Shown one piece after another: positions 8,677 to 17,218 of a DNA stretch of 64,000 nt. Source of the DNA: Shimia_B sp038525525 (GTDB lineage Bacteria; Pseudomonadota; Alphaproteobacteria; Rhodobacterales; Rhodobacteraceae); NCBI GenBank assembly GCA_038525525.1, contig JBCBHO010000003.1:248001-312000 (forward strand). Reading direction: 5' to 3'. The position numbers and the translations under genes were made by a program. The notes under the pieces are model-generated. The model did no database searches. It saw only the letters and a list, made by a program, of their open reading frames with translations, and was not told the DNA's origin. How positions within the stretch are numbered: position 1 is the stretch's first letter; each line of letters starts with the position of its first letter.

Positions 8677-9153
8677 ATGCGCCGCTTCGGACGCCCGCCC
8701 GAAAAAGATCGCCGCTACACGCTGCGCCCCGGCGCCTACGCGATCCTCGCACGCGGCGACGAGATGCTGGTGACGCACCAGATGGCGCCTTGGCCCGAAT
8801 TCCAGCTCCCCGGCGGCGGCATCGATGCGGGCGAGCATCCGGTGCCCGCGCTCATGCGCGAATGCCTCGAAGAGACAGGTTGGACAATCACCCGGCCCCG
8901 CCGGCTCGGCGCGTTCCGCCGCTTCACCTACATGCCGGAATACGACCTCTGGGCCGAAAAGCTCTGCGCGATCTACCTTGCCCGGCCGGCCCGCGCCATG
9001 GGCCCGCCGCGCGAAGCCGGTCACAGCGCCGTCTGGATGCCCGCGGAGGTGGCCGCCGAGGAGCTCGCCGTGCCCGGTGACAGGCACTTCGTGGCTCAGG
9101 TCTTCGGGCTCCCGCGACGCTCGAGGAGAAGCGCGCTCACATCGTCCTGGTAG
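8677..9153 (+). CDS. Nudix hydrolase
   Basis: A 158-residue Nudix hydrolase with a complete Nudix box: GGGIDAGEHPVPALMRECLE followed by ETGW (about residues 47-70). It cleaves nucleoside diphosphates linked to another group; the substrate is not evident. The gene is convergent with the SpoIIE-type phosphatase gene and its last 58 bases overlap that gene antisense. The final residues (RRSRRSALTSSW) are therefore constrained by the opposite strand and may not be functionally important. Confidence 0.82.
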   Translation: MRRFGRPPEKDRRYTLRPGAYAILARGDEMLVTHQMAPWPEFQLPGGGIDAGEHPVPALMRECLEETGWTITRPRRLGAFRRFTYMPEYDLWAEKLCAIYLARPARAMGPPREAGHSAVWMPAEVAAEELAVPGDRHFVAQVFGLPRRSRRSALTSSW

Positions 9154-10379
9154 AAGCCGCCGTCGCCCAGCGCCTGCCCCAATTCCCAAAGCATCGCCTC
9201 GAGAAAGGCAGAGCCGCGCATGGCGTGAAATTTCGAGATTATTGCGAGCAGACGGTCATCGCCGAAAAGGCTGCCATCGGAGAGTACCGCGTCGGCGAAC
9301 CCATCTGAATAGACGAAGAGGCGCTCCCCCGGCGCGAGCGTGAGCGTCGTGTTCTCGTAGTAAGCGCCTGGGATGAGCCCCACCGGAAGCCCGCCCTCGC
9401 CCACCAGCCGGACACGTCCCCGTGCGTCCTGCACGGCCGGGTGCGGATGACCCGCCTGCGCAAAGACGATGTCGCCGGTGGCGGGGTATATGTGGCCGAG
9501 CAGCAGCGTAAAATAATGGTCGGTGGCGAGGTCTTCCATCACGCGCTCGTTGAGCTCGGTGATCGTGTCCTCCGGCGAGCGTGGTACCCATCCGCCTGCA
9601 CCATCCTCCCTCAGCGCGAGGTTCTGGCGCGGGCTGTTCGGGGGCAGGTAGCCCGCCAGCCGCGCCGTGAGCAGCGCGGAAGAGATGCCGTGCCCCGAGA
9701 CATCGAGCGCAAAGAAGCCGTACGCGTCGGCGTTGATGGGAAAATGCCCCACGAGATCGCCGCCCACATGGGCCGCCGATCGCAGGATCGTGCTGAGCTC
9801 CATGTTGCTAAGATCGACCCTCCGCATGCCCAAAAGCGCCTGCTGAAGCTGCCGTGCGGCGATGAGATCGCCCTCGATCCCGTCGAGCCGCGCCTGCAAG
9901 CTCCCGATCTGGTCGAGCGCGTCCGCCTCCCGCTGCAGGGCCGCCGCGCGGCGCGTCCTAAGGCGCTGAAGCAGGGCGAGGAGCCCGTCCAGCGCGGCAT
10001 CGGTGGCAGAGTGGGGGAGCACCGCGTCGGCCCCGGCCTTGAGCGCCGCGGGCCCATCCTCTTCCGCGCCGATCAGCGCCACGAGGAAGGGCCGCGACAG
10101 GGGCGACAGCGTCTGCCACGTCTCGTCGGCGAGCCAGGCCAGCATCGTAACGCCGGGGTCGGGTCCGGGCGCCCATTCCACGAGGCAGGCATCCCAGGGC
10201 GCGCCCTCTCGGAGGACCTGCCCCGCCTCCGCGGGACTTGTCCGTGAGACATCCACCCCGCGGGCGCGCACGCTTGCCTCGATCGCTGTCGCTCCCGCCC
10301 CGAGCACCAATGCGCGCAAAGGCGCGGGCACCGCCCCGGCGGTGCTTTCCCTTCCGTCGGCACGCGTCACTCGTCTCAC
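9096..10379 (-). CDS. SpoIIE/PP2C-type serine phosphatase with degenerate receiver domain
   Basis: A 427-residue protein. Residues ~20-140 look like a response-regulator fold, but the usual phospho-acceptor region reads CLVEWAPGPD and the usual lysine region reads AVLPHS, so it is probably not phosphorylated conventionally. A coiled-coil linker (~140-185) leads into a SpoIIE phosphatase domain with metal-binding motifs VGGDLVGHF, LDVSGHG, FVYSDGFADA and YQDDVSALLL. Known relatives drive partner-switching systems by dephosphorylating an anti-anti-sigma factor; RbaY of Rhodobacter capsulatus, which affects gene-transfer-agent production, has this architecture. Orthology to RbaY is my inference. 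It lies 54 bp downstream of ilvA and overlaps the convergent nudix gene by 58 bp. Confidence 0.8.
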   Translation of the reverse strand: MRRVTRADGRESTAGAVPAPLRALVLGAGATAIEASVRARGVDVSRTSPAEAGQVLREGAPWDACLVEWAPGPDPGVTMLAWLADETWQTLSPLSRPFLVALIGAEEDGPAALKAGADAVLPHSATDAALDGLLALLQRLRTRRAAALQREADALDQIGSLQARLDGIEGDLIAARQLQQALLGMRRVDLSNMELSTILRSAAHVGGDLVGHFPINADAYGFFALDVSGHGISSALLTARLAGYLPPNSPRQNLALREDGAGGWVPRSPEDTITELNERVMEDLATDHYFTLLLGHIYPATGDIVFAQAGHPHPAVQDARGRVRLVGEGGLPVGLIPGAYYENTTLTLAPGERLFVYSDGFADAVLSDGSLFGDDRLLAIISKFHAMRGSAFLEAMLWELGQALGDGGFYQDDVSALLLERRGSPKT

Positions 10380-10433
10380 CCGGATATCCTCGCGGGCGTT
10401 CCCTAGACCGGCAGCCGTTAAGGGCGCGTGAAA

Positions 10434-11681
10434 TCAGATGACGAAGTTGGCCAGCGTCTCGTTGTCAGTGATGTCGTCATAGACAAAGCCGCCCTCTTCC
10501 ATGTCGCGGAAGAGGCGATCGAAATTGGCCGGGTCCTTCGTCTCGATGCCGATGAGCACGGAGCCGAAATTCCGCGCCGATTTCTTCAGGTACTCGAAGC
10601 GCGCGATGTCATCGTCCGGCCCGAGCATGCCGAGAAAATCCTTTAGCGCGCCGGGACGCTGGGGCATGCGCAGGATCATGTATTTCTTGAGGCCCTGGTA
10701 CTTCTGCGCGCGCTCCTTGACCTCAGGCAGCCGCTCGAAATCGAAATTCCCGCCCGAGGTGATGCAGACCACCGTCTTGCCACGGATATCCTCGGCGAGC
10801 TCGGGAAGCACGTCGATGGCCAGCGCGCCGGCGGGCTCGAGCACGATCCCCTCGATGTTGAGCATCTCCATGATCGTGCCGCAGATGCGATTCTCCGGCG
10901 CGAGCAGCACGTCACGCGGCGGTGTCTCCGACAGCGCCTCGAAGGTCCGCGCGCCGATCCGGGCCACTGCCGCGCCGTCGACGAAGGTATCGACAGCATT
11001 TAGCGTCACCGGTTCACCCGCCTTAACCGCCGCCGTGAGGCTCGCCCCGCCCTGGGGCTCCACGAAGACGAGCCGCGTGGTCGCACCCGTGGCCGCCATG
11101 TATTTCTGTGCCCCAGACGACAGCCCGCCGCCGCCCACGGGCAGCACCATTATGTCCGGCGCCTGGCCGAGTTGATCGAGGATCTCCATCGTCACAGTGG
11201 CCTGCCCCTCGATCACGTCCGGGTCGTCGAAGGGCGACAGGAAGTGCCCGCCTTCCTCCGCGCAATAGGCCTGCGCGGCGCGAAGACAGTCATCGAAATA
11301 GTCGCCGACGAGCTTCACCTCGACGAAAGCACCGCCGAACATGCGCGTCTTGTCGATCTTCTGCTGAGGCGTGGTGACGGGCATGAAGATCACGCCTTTC
11401 TTCTCCAGCGACTGGCAATTGTAGGCCACGCCCTGCGCGTGATTGCCCGCCGAGGCACAGACGAAGAGCCCCTGCTCCGGGTTCGACGCCAGCGCTTTCG
11501 TCATCGCGTTGAACGCACCGCGGAGCTTGTAGCTCCGCACCGGGCTCAGATCCTCTCGCTTGAGGTAAATGTCCGCCCCGAACTTCGCGCTCAGATGCTC
11601 GTTCTTCTGGAGCGGCGTCGGCTCAAACAGAGCGCGCATCTCGCCAGCCGCCCGGCGCACGGTATCGGGAAAATCGGTCAT
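10434..11681 (-). CDS. ilvA: Threonine ammonia-lyase (threonine dehydratase)
   Basis: PLP enzyme converting L-threonine to 2-oxobutanoate, the first step to isoleucine. The PLP lysine sits in SYKLRGAFNAM, the phosphate-binding loop is GGGGLSSG, and a C-terminal ACT-like regulatory region (about the last 80 residues, from KKYMILRMPQRPGAL) indicates the biosynthetic, feedback-regulated form rather than the short catabolic one. The ATG at 11681 (MTDFPDTVRRA) gives 415 residues; one at 11735 would add 18 residues and overlap the upstream membrane-protein gene. It lies directly downstream of that gene on the same strand. Confidence 0.9.
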   Translation of the reverse strand: MTDFPDTVRRAAGEMRALFEPTPLQKNEHLSAKFGADIYLKREDLSPVRSYKLRGAFNAMTKALASNPEQGLFVCASAGNHAQGVAYNCQSLEKKGVIFMPVTTPQQKIDKTRMFGGAFVEVKLVGDYFDDCLRAAQAYCAEEGGHFLSPFDDPDVIEGQATVTMEILDQLGQAPDIMVLPVGGGGLSSGAQKYMAATGATTRLVFVEPQGGASLTAAVKAGEPVTLNAVDTFVDGAAVARIGARTFEALSETPPRDVLLAPENRICGTIMEMLNIEGIVLEPAGALAIDVLPELAEDIRGKTVVCITSGGNFDFERLPEVKERAQKYQGLKKYMILRMPQRPGALKDFLGMLGPDDDIARFEYLKKSARNFGSVLIGIETKDPANFDRLFRDMEEGGFVYDDITDNETLANFVI

Positions 11682-11721
11682 GGAGCGCTCAGTGCCCGAG
11701 CGCTCCATCGCCTGCAAGGGA

Positions 11722-12510
11722 TCAGGTAAGCTCACGGCCTTCGACGGCGACGCCGTAAACAGTGGTCAGGGCGCTAAAGCCGAGGATCGTCACGAACCAG
11801 CTCCCCACGATGGAGATGAGAAAACCGAGGATCGGAATGAGGCCGAGCAGCGCCACGACAATCTGAATGCCGATGACCACGGCCACGTAGCAGAGCCCGA
11901 ACCAAAAGATCGTTCCGGAATGCGACTGCGTCTCGCGCCAGGCCTCGCCGATGCCCATCTCCTTGGCCACCGCCGCCGCCGGCAAGACCGAGGACAGGCG
12001 GAAGGAAATCCAGAGAAACACCGGCAGCAGCACCAGCAGTGCCACGGCGCCCAGCATGACGCCCGCGCTCTCGCCCGCACCGGAGGCCACCATGCCCACG
12101 ATAAAGATCGGCAGAAGCGCGATCAGGAAGTAGACGAAGGAGAGCAGGATAAGCTTGCCCACGTAGCTGCGGATCTCTTCCCCGCGAAAGGGCGGCATCC
12201 AGCTCTGCGGGTATTCCTCCAAGAGCACGAAGCGATGCCAGGAAATCGCCACCCACGACATGAAGACGATCGCGATGCCAAAGATGATGAGACCGAGCAG
12301 GACCGCGCCGAAACCAACTCCCGCTCCGGGAGAAGCAGCCTGCGCGGATGGGTCGAACATGCCCGGCCCGCCGATCGCCAAAAAGCCGCCGCCGCCCACC
12401 ACGATCATCGCAAGATACATCAAGAGGAGCGGGACGACGCTCACGCGCGCGGCGTTGCCCAAGTTGGCCCAAAGCATGCGCAAAGCATGGGACATCATCG
12501 AAACAGCCAT
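11722..12510 (-). CDS. Multi-pass membrane protein of unknown function
   Basis: A 262-residue protein with about six hydrophobic segments, some rich in glycine (for example VVGGGGFLAIGG near residues 37-48). Between the third and fourth segments is a soluble loop with WMPPFRGEEIRSYVGK. No catalytic motif or cysteine pair is visible. The pattern resembles poorly characterised YciC/DUF975-like integral membrane proteins, but I do not assign a family firmly. It precedes ilvA on the same strand with about 40 bases to the preferred ilvA start, and diverges from argG. Confidence 0.75.
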   Translation of the reverse strand: MAVSMMSHALRMLWANLGNAARVSVVPLLLMYLAMIVVGGGGFLAIGGPGMFDPSAQAASPGAGVGFGAVLLGLIIFGIAIVFMSWVAISWHRFVLLEEYPQSWMPPFRGEEIRSYVGKLILLSFVYFLIALLPIFIVGMVASGAGESAGVMLGAVALLVLLPVFLWISFRLSSVLPAAAVAKEMGIGEAWRETQSHSGTIFWFGLCYVAVVIGIQIVVALLGLIPILGFLISIVGSWFVTILGFSALTTVYGVAVEGRELT

Positions 12511-12627
12511 CGCAGGCCTCCGTCATTCAAATCGCTCGGGGTGCGAACCCGCATGCAGCCTAGCCCGCTTGTGACCCCCGCGAAAACGGGCTAACGCGCC
12601 GCAGCAATCAATTCCCAGGGGTGTTTC

Positions 12628-13860
12628 ATGTCTGCACCAAAGCTCGCGCCGAAGAAGGTCGTTCTCGCCTATTCCGGGGGGCTCGACACGTCGATCATCC
12701 TGAAATGGCTGCAGACGGAATATGGCTGCGAGGTCGTCACCTTCACCGCTGATCTCGGCCAGGGGGAGGAGCTCGAGCCCGCCCGCGCCAAGGCGGAGAT
12801 GATGGGCGCGAGCGCTGTCTACATCGAGGACCTGCGCGAGGAATTCGTGCGCGATTTCGTCTTCCCGATGTTCCGCGCCAATGCGCTCTACGAAGGGCTC
12901 TACCTGCTCGGCACCTCCATCGCGCGCCCGCTGATCTCCAAGCGGCTCGTCGAGATCGCCGCGGCAGAAGGCGCCGATGCGGTGGCCCACGGTGCCACCG
13001 GCAAGGGCAATGACCAGGTCCGCTTCGAGCTCGCCGCTTATGCTTTGAACCCCGACATCAAGGTTATCGCGCCCTGGCGCGAATGGGATCTGACGAGCCG
13101 GACGAGGCTCATCGACTTCGCTGAAAAGAACCAGATCCCCATCGCCAAGGACAAGCGCGGCGAGGCGCCCTTCTCGGTGGATGCCAACCTCCTGCACACC
13201 TCCTCGGAGGGGAAAGTCCTCGAAAACCCGGCCGACGAAGCGCCTGATTACGTGCTTCAGCGGATAACCCGGCCCGAGGACGCGCCCGACACGCCCGAGA
13301 TGGTGGAGATCACCTTCGAAAAGGGCGATGCCGTGGCAATCGACGGCGAGGCCATGTCGCCTGCATCGATCCTAACACGCCTCAACGAGCTCGGCGGCAA
13401 GCACGGCATCGGCATTCTCGACCTCGTCGAAAACCGCTTCGTCGGCATGAAATCCCGCGGCATCTACGAGACGCCCGGCGGCACAATCCTGCTCGAGGCC
13501 CATCGCGGGATCGAGCAGATCACGCTCGACTCAGGCGCGGGTCACCTGAAGGACACGATCATGCCGCGCTACGCGGAGCTCATCTATAACGGCTTCTGGT
13601 TCAGCCCGGAGCGGGAGATGCTGCAGGCCCTCATCGACAAGAGCCAGGAGCATGTTTCGGGCACTGTCCGCCTCAAGCTCTATAAGGGCTCCGCCTCCGT
13701 GGTCGCCCGCTGGTCCGATCACTCGCTCTATTCCGAGGCGCACGTGACCTTCGAGGAGGATGCAGGCGCGTATAATCAGGAAGACGCCAAGGGCTTCATC
13801 CAGCTCAACGCGCTGCGGTTGAAGCTCCTCGCCGCCCGGGATCGTCGGCTGAATAAGTAG
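12628..13860 (+). CDS. argG: Argininosuccinate synthase
   Basis: A 410-residue enzyme that joins citrulline and aspartate with ATP in arginine synthesis. The N-terminal PP-loop AYSGGLDTSIILKWL (about residues 13-27) binds ATP, and the family block GATGKGNDQVRFEL follows near residue 120. Length is normal. It stands alone on the plus strand, starting about 117 bases from the divergent membrane-protein gene, and is followed by a hairpin in the 82-base gap to the convergent sulfotransferase gene. Confidence 0.96.
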   Translation: MSAPKLAPKKVVLAYSGGLDTSIILKWLQTEYGCEVVTFTADLGQGEELEPARAKAEMMGASAVYIEDLREEFVRDFVFPMFRANALYEGLYLLGTSIARPLISKRLVEIAAAEGADAVAHGATGKGNDQVRFELAAYALNPDIKVIAPWREWDLTSRTRLIDFAEKNQIPIAKDKRGEAPFSVDANLLHTSSEGKVLENPADEAPDYVLQRITRPEDAPDTPEMVEITFEKGDAVAIDGEAMSPASILTRLNELGGKHGIGILDLVENRFVGMKSRGIYETPGGTILLEAHRGIEQITLDSGAGHLKDTIMPRYAELIYNGFWFSPEREMLQALIDKSQEHVSGTVRLKLYKGSASVVARWSDHSLYSEAHVTFEEDAGAYNQEDAKGFIQLNALRLKLLAARDRRLNK

Positions 13861-13885
13861 GCTGCAGCCTCTATTCCGCAGACCA

Positions 13886-13918
13886 GCGTTTTGCCCTGTT
13901 TTGTACAAGGCGAAACGC
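13886..13918 (+). terminator. Hairpin downstream of argG
   Basis: GCGTTTTGCC (13886-13895) pairs with GGCGAAACGC (13909-13918) through ten positions, one a G-T wobble, around a 13-base loop. A T-rich stretch ending in GTTTTT follows about 20 bases later. It lies between convergent genes, so it could end transcription from argG; the T-tract is not directly adjacent, which lowers confidence. Confidence 0.45.
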
Positions 13919-13942
13919 GCGCTTTCACGTTTTGTACGTTTT

Positions 13943-14641
13943 TCAGGGCCGGAGCGCGCGAGCCTTCATGGCGTCGTAAAGCGCCGTCGCCTCCCCCACC
14001 ACCTTGGCATAGGCGTCGGGCACGTCGGGCACCGGACCCTCCGCCGCGCCGAAGCCGGTGGAACGGTGGACGGCGTCATACCAATGGGGCGCCCAGGCGC
14101 CGTCAAAGGTCTTCGGACCGGCGGGCCAGTCGAGCATGGCGTCGTGGAAGGGGAGTGACAGCGCATCGCAAAGCGCGCCCAGCGCTGCGCGGGGATGGGC
14201 GCGGATGTCGGCGCTGTCGATGATGACCGGAGCGGGCAACAAGGCCACGACCCGCGCCAGCGTCGTGAAGCCCAGGTCGTCCGCCGTGGGCGCTTCGCGC
14301 TTCCGCAGGTAGCTTGCCAAGACGCGCGCGGGGTGGCGGAGCAGCACGACATGCCGCGCCTCCTCCAGCCAGTCCATCGGGAAGCCCGGCAGCATGTGAT
14401 GCGGCATGTGCTTTTCGTATTGATGCGGGGTGTCGAAGTCCCGTAGCCCGGCCACCACTCGGGCCGGGTCGCATTCCATCGACGCCATCGACTCTGCCGC
14501 CATAGGGTGGTCGATGCCGCTATGTTTCAGGAACGCGCCGTAGAACGGTTCATCCACGGCGTTCATGTCCGCGCGATTGCCGAAGGAATACATCATCGCC
14601 GTCGACAGGTTGCGCGGGCCGGACCAGACGGCGATCCTCAT
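13943..14641 (-). CDS. Sulfotransferase-like P-loop protein
   Basis: A 232-residue protein with the two sulfotransferase signatures: a 5'-phosphosulfate loop at the N-terminus (WSGPRNLSTAMM, residues 5-16) and a 3'-phosphate-like motif VVLLRHPARVLASY near the middle. Family members transfer sulfate from PAPS, but several bacterial clades of this fold have no proven substrate. Its ATG overlaps the aminotransferase stop by 4 bp (ATGA), so the two are translationally coupled. Some plant aminotransferase-like proteins are annotated as carrying a P-loop domain joined to a class IV aminotransferase; I recall this from general knowledge and it needs checking. Function unassigned. Confidence 0.72.
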   Translation of the reverse strand: MRIAVWSGPRNLSTAMMYSFGNRADMNAVDEPFYGAFLKHSGIDHPMAAESMASMECDPARVVAGLRDFDTPHQYEKHMPHHMLPGFPMDWLEEARHVVLLRHPARVLASYLRKREAPTADDLGFTTLARVVALLPAPVIIDSADIRAHPRAALGALCDALSLPFHDAMLDWPAGPKTFDGAWAPHWYDAVHRSTGFGAAEGPVPDVPDAYAKVVGEATALYDAMKARALRP

Positions 14642-15546
14642 GCGGCGACGAGCGCCTTGTAGAGGTCGTGGAGCCGCTGCGTCACCGGCCCCATCTCACC
14701 GCTCCCGATCTTGCGGCCATCGATTTCGGACACTGGGGTCTGCGCGCCGAACGTGCCAGTCAGGAATACCTCATCGGCGGAATAAGTATCGACGAGGGAA
14801 AAGTTTCGCTCGAAACACGGAATGCCGTTCGCGTGGCAAAGGTCGATGACCTTCTGCCGGGTGATCCCGTTCATGCAGTAATCCCCGGTTGAGGTCCAAA
14901 CCTCCCCGGATTTGACGATGAAGAAGTTGCAGGCATTCGTCGTGTTCACGAAGCCATGGACATCGAGCATGAGCGCCTCGTCGGCGCCCGCCTTCTCCGC
15001 GGCGATGCAGGCGAGGATGCAGTTGAGCTTCGAGTGCGAATTCAGCTTGGGATCCTGCGTCATGGGCAATCCGCGCAGGTGTGGCACCGTGGCGAGCCGG
15101 ATGGGGCGCGGGATCTTGGGGCGCGAATGCTCCATGATGATGACCATGGTGGGGCCCGAAACGCTAAGCGCCGGATGCTGGAAGGGCCGCATCTTCACGC
15201 CCCGCGTCACCATGAGCCGTGCATGGGCATCGCTGTGCATGTCATTGGCGGCCCGCGTCGTCTCCAGCGCCTGTAACATTCCCGCCCGGTCGAGCGGGAG
15301 CGCGAGATCGATCGCCTTCGCCGCCTCTTCGAGCCGCGCCAGATGCTCGTCCACGAAGGCCCAGCGCCCATCATAGAGACGGAGCCCTTCCCAGACGCCG
15401 TCGCCCAGCATGAAGCCACTGTCATAGACGCTGATTTTCGCGTGCTGCCGGGGGAGAAGCGCGCCATCGACATAGATCAGGATCGCCTCGTTTCGGGCGT
15501 CATCCTCGGCTTGATGGGTCGTCACGGGCTCCATGGGGTGAAGCAT
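14638..15546 (-). CDS. Class IV aminotransferase (branched-chain / D-amino-acid type)
   Basis: A 302-residue PLP fold-type IV aminotransferase. The PLP lysine is K173 in NSHSKLNCILA; the N-terminal half holds the dimer-forming region with YDSGFMLGDGVWEGLR. Family members act on branched-chain amino acids, D-amino acids or 4-amino-4-deoxychorismate, and substrate class cannot be fixed by eye. It is the first gene of a two-gene unit with the sulfotransferase-like gene, overlapping it by 4 bp. A second ATG at 15534 would shorten it by four residues. This coupling suggests a dedicated small-molecule pathway rather than housekeeping IlvE. Confidence 0.85.
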   Translation of the reverse strand: MLHPMEPVTTHQAEDDARNEAILIYVDGALLPRQHAKISVYDSGFMLGDGVWEGLRLYDGRWAFVDEHLARLEEAAKAIDLALPLDRAGMLQALETTRAANDMHSDAHARLMVTRGVKMRPFQHPALSVSGPTMVIIMEHSRPKIPRPIRLATVPHLRGLPMTQDPKLNSHSKLNCILACIAAEKAGADEALMLDVHGFVNTTNACNFFIVKSGEVWTSTGDYCMNGITRQKVIDLCHANGIPCFERNFSLVDTYSADEVFLTGTFGAQTPVSEIDGRKIGSGEMGPVTQRLHDLYKALVAA

Positions 15547-15660
15547 TTGCCAAGAGGATCAATCTTTTCAAGCAGTAACTAGGGCGTGACCTCCCGCGCC
15601 CGTGAATTGGCTTTGAACGTGCATGTCGTCACACACCTCCCCAACGACAGGAGACACGAC

Positions 15661-16326
15661 ATGCTGAACCCGATCCACCAGCCCCGCCCGTTCCTCACGG
15701 CAATGGCCATCGCCGCGGCCATTGTTATCCAGTGCACCGGCAAGGCCGAGGCGCGCGACATCCAGACCGTGACCGTCGCAGGCGGCTGTTTCTGGTGCGT
15801 GGAGAGCGACTTCGAAAGCGTGCGCGGCGTAAGCGAGGCCGTGAGCGGCTTCACCGGCGGGACCGTCGCCAACCCGACCTACAAGCAGGTCTCCGCCGGC
15901 GGCACCGGGCACTATGAAGCGGTGGAAATCACGTACGACGCGGATGTCGTCCCGCTGGAGACCCTGCTCAGCGCCTTCATGCGCTCCGTCGATCCCACCG
16001 ATGCAGGCGGGCAGTTCTGCGACCGTGGGCCGAGCTACCGTACGGCGCTCTTCTACAGCTCCGCCGCCGAGAAGGCGGCCATGGAAGCCGCGGTGGCGGA
16101 TGCCGAGGCCGCGCTCGGGCGCAATGTGGTTACCCCGGTCCTGCCGCTCGGCGCCTTCTATGCGGCCGATGAATACCATCAGGATTATTACCTCGATCAG
16201 GACATCATCCTCACGCGCTTCGGACCCCGCTCCAAGGCGGAGGCCTACAAGCGCTACCGCGCGGCATGCGGACGCGACGATGGCGTGCGCGCGCTCTGGG
16301 GCTCCGCGGCCCCCTTCGCGAGCTGA
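15661..16326 (+). CDS. msrA: Exported peptide-methionine (S)-S-oxide reductase
   Basis: MsrA repairs oxidised methionine. The active-site motif GCFWCVESDF lies early in the mature protein, and a YHQDYYLDQ segment typical of MsrA lies near the C-terminus. From the ATG at 15661, preceded by an AGGAGA ribosome-binding site, the 221-residue product begins with a signal-peptide-like stretch (FLTAMAIAAAIVIQC), which places this MsrA in the periplasm or as a lipid-linked protein. A start at 15586 would bury the hydrophobic stretch internally and lacks a good binding site. Confidence 0.88.
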   Translation: MLNPIHQPRPFLTAMAIAAAIVIQCTGKAEARDIQTVTVAGGCFWCVESDFESVRGVSEAVSGFTGGTVANPTYKQVSAGGTGHYEAVEITYDADVVPLETLLSAFMRSVDPTDAGGQFCDRGPSYRTALFYSSAAEKAAMEAAVADAEAALGRNVVTPVLPLGAFYAADEYHQDYYLDQDIILTRFGPRSKAEAYKRYRAACGRDDGVRALWGSAAPFAS

Positions 16327-16332
16327 TCGACC

Positions 16333-17214
16333 CTACGGCGCCGCGTGTTCCGCGCGGAAAGCCTCCACCTCGGCGCGGCTCGGGATGGCATCAGCCGTCC
16401 CGGGCCGCGTGACCTTCAATGCCGCCGCCGCACTCGCCAGGGTGAGGGCTGATTGCGTGTCGAGATCGGCATCGAGCGCTGCCACAAAATACCCGAGGAA
16501 CGTATCGCCCGCGCCCGTGGTATCGCGCGCGGTGACCTTGAGCGCGTCGGCATGGATAACCTCGCGCCCAGCGATGTAATCCGCGCCCTCCGCGCCGCGC
16601 GTGACCACGACGCCCTGCACCGGAAGCTCTGCCAAGGCCATGCCGAACGCCTCCTCCAGTTGCCGGGCTTCGAGATCGTTGACCACGATCACATCGGTGA
16701 ACTCGAGCACCGCGCGCACGGCCTCGGCATCGAAAGGCGCGGCGGAGTAGATGACCTGCATCCCGGCCCGTTGCGCCAGCCGCGCGGCTTCCACCTGCAT
16801 GGAGGCTTCGTTCTGCAGAATGAGCCGGTCTCCCGCCTCTGCTTTCTTGAAGGCATCGCTGACCATCGCTTCCGTGATGGCCCGGTTCGCGCCCGGATAG
16901 ATGACGATCGCGTTTTCCCCGTCCGAGGCGACATTGATGATCGCGTGGGCCGTGGGGACATCGACGGTGCTGATGGGGCGGGTGTCCACGCCGAGGCTCT
17001 GCATACGCGCGATGGCCCATGCGCCATCCTCGCCAACGGCCCCAATATGCACGACCTCAGCCCCGGCGCGCGCCGCGGCCACGCTCTGGTTCGCGCCCTT
17101 CCCGCCGAGGCCCACGCGATGGTTGGAACCCTCCAGCGTCTCCCCCGGCGCTGGGATGTGCGGCACGTCGTAGAAGTGGTCCGCGTTGATCGAACCCACG
17201 CAAAATACAGTCAC
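16333..17214 (-). CDS. rbsK: Ribokinase (PfkB family)
   Basis: A 293-residue PfkB-family sugar kinase. The N-terminal glycine motif GGKGANQSVAAARAG and the C-terminal DTTGAGDTFLGYF, which forms the anion hole and holds the catalytic aspartate, are both intact. Best match by eye is ribokinase, phosphorylating ribose at O5. The start is GTG at 17214. It follows the malic enzyme gene with a 4-bp gap on the same strand, although no functional link is obvious, and no ribose transporter is nearby. Confidence 0.85.
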   Translation of the reverse strand: MTVFCVGSINADHFYDVPHIPAPGETLEGSNHRVGLGGKGANQSVAAARAGAEVVHIGAVGEDGAWAIARMQSLGVDTRPISTVDVPTAHAIINVASDGENAIVIYPGANRAITEAMVSDAFKKAEAGDRLILQNEASMQVEAARLAQRAGMQVIYSAAPFDAEAVRAVLEFTDVIVVNDLEARQLEEAFGMALAELPVQGVVVTRGAEGADYIAGREVIHADALKVTARDTTGAGDTFLGYFVAALDADLDTQSALTLASAAAALKVTRPGTADAIPSRAEVEAFRAEHAAP

Positions 17215-17218
17215 GTTT

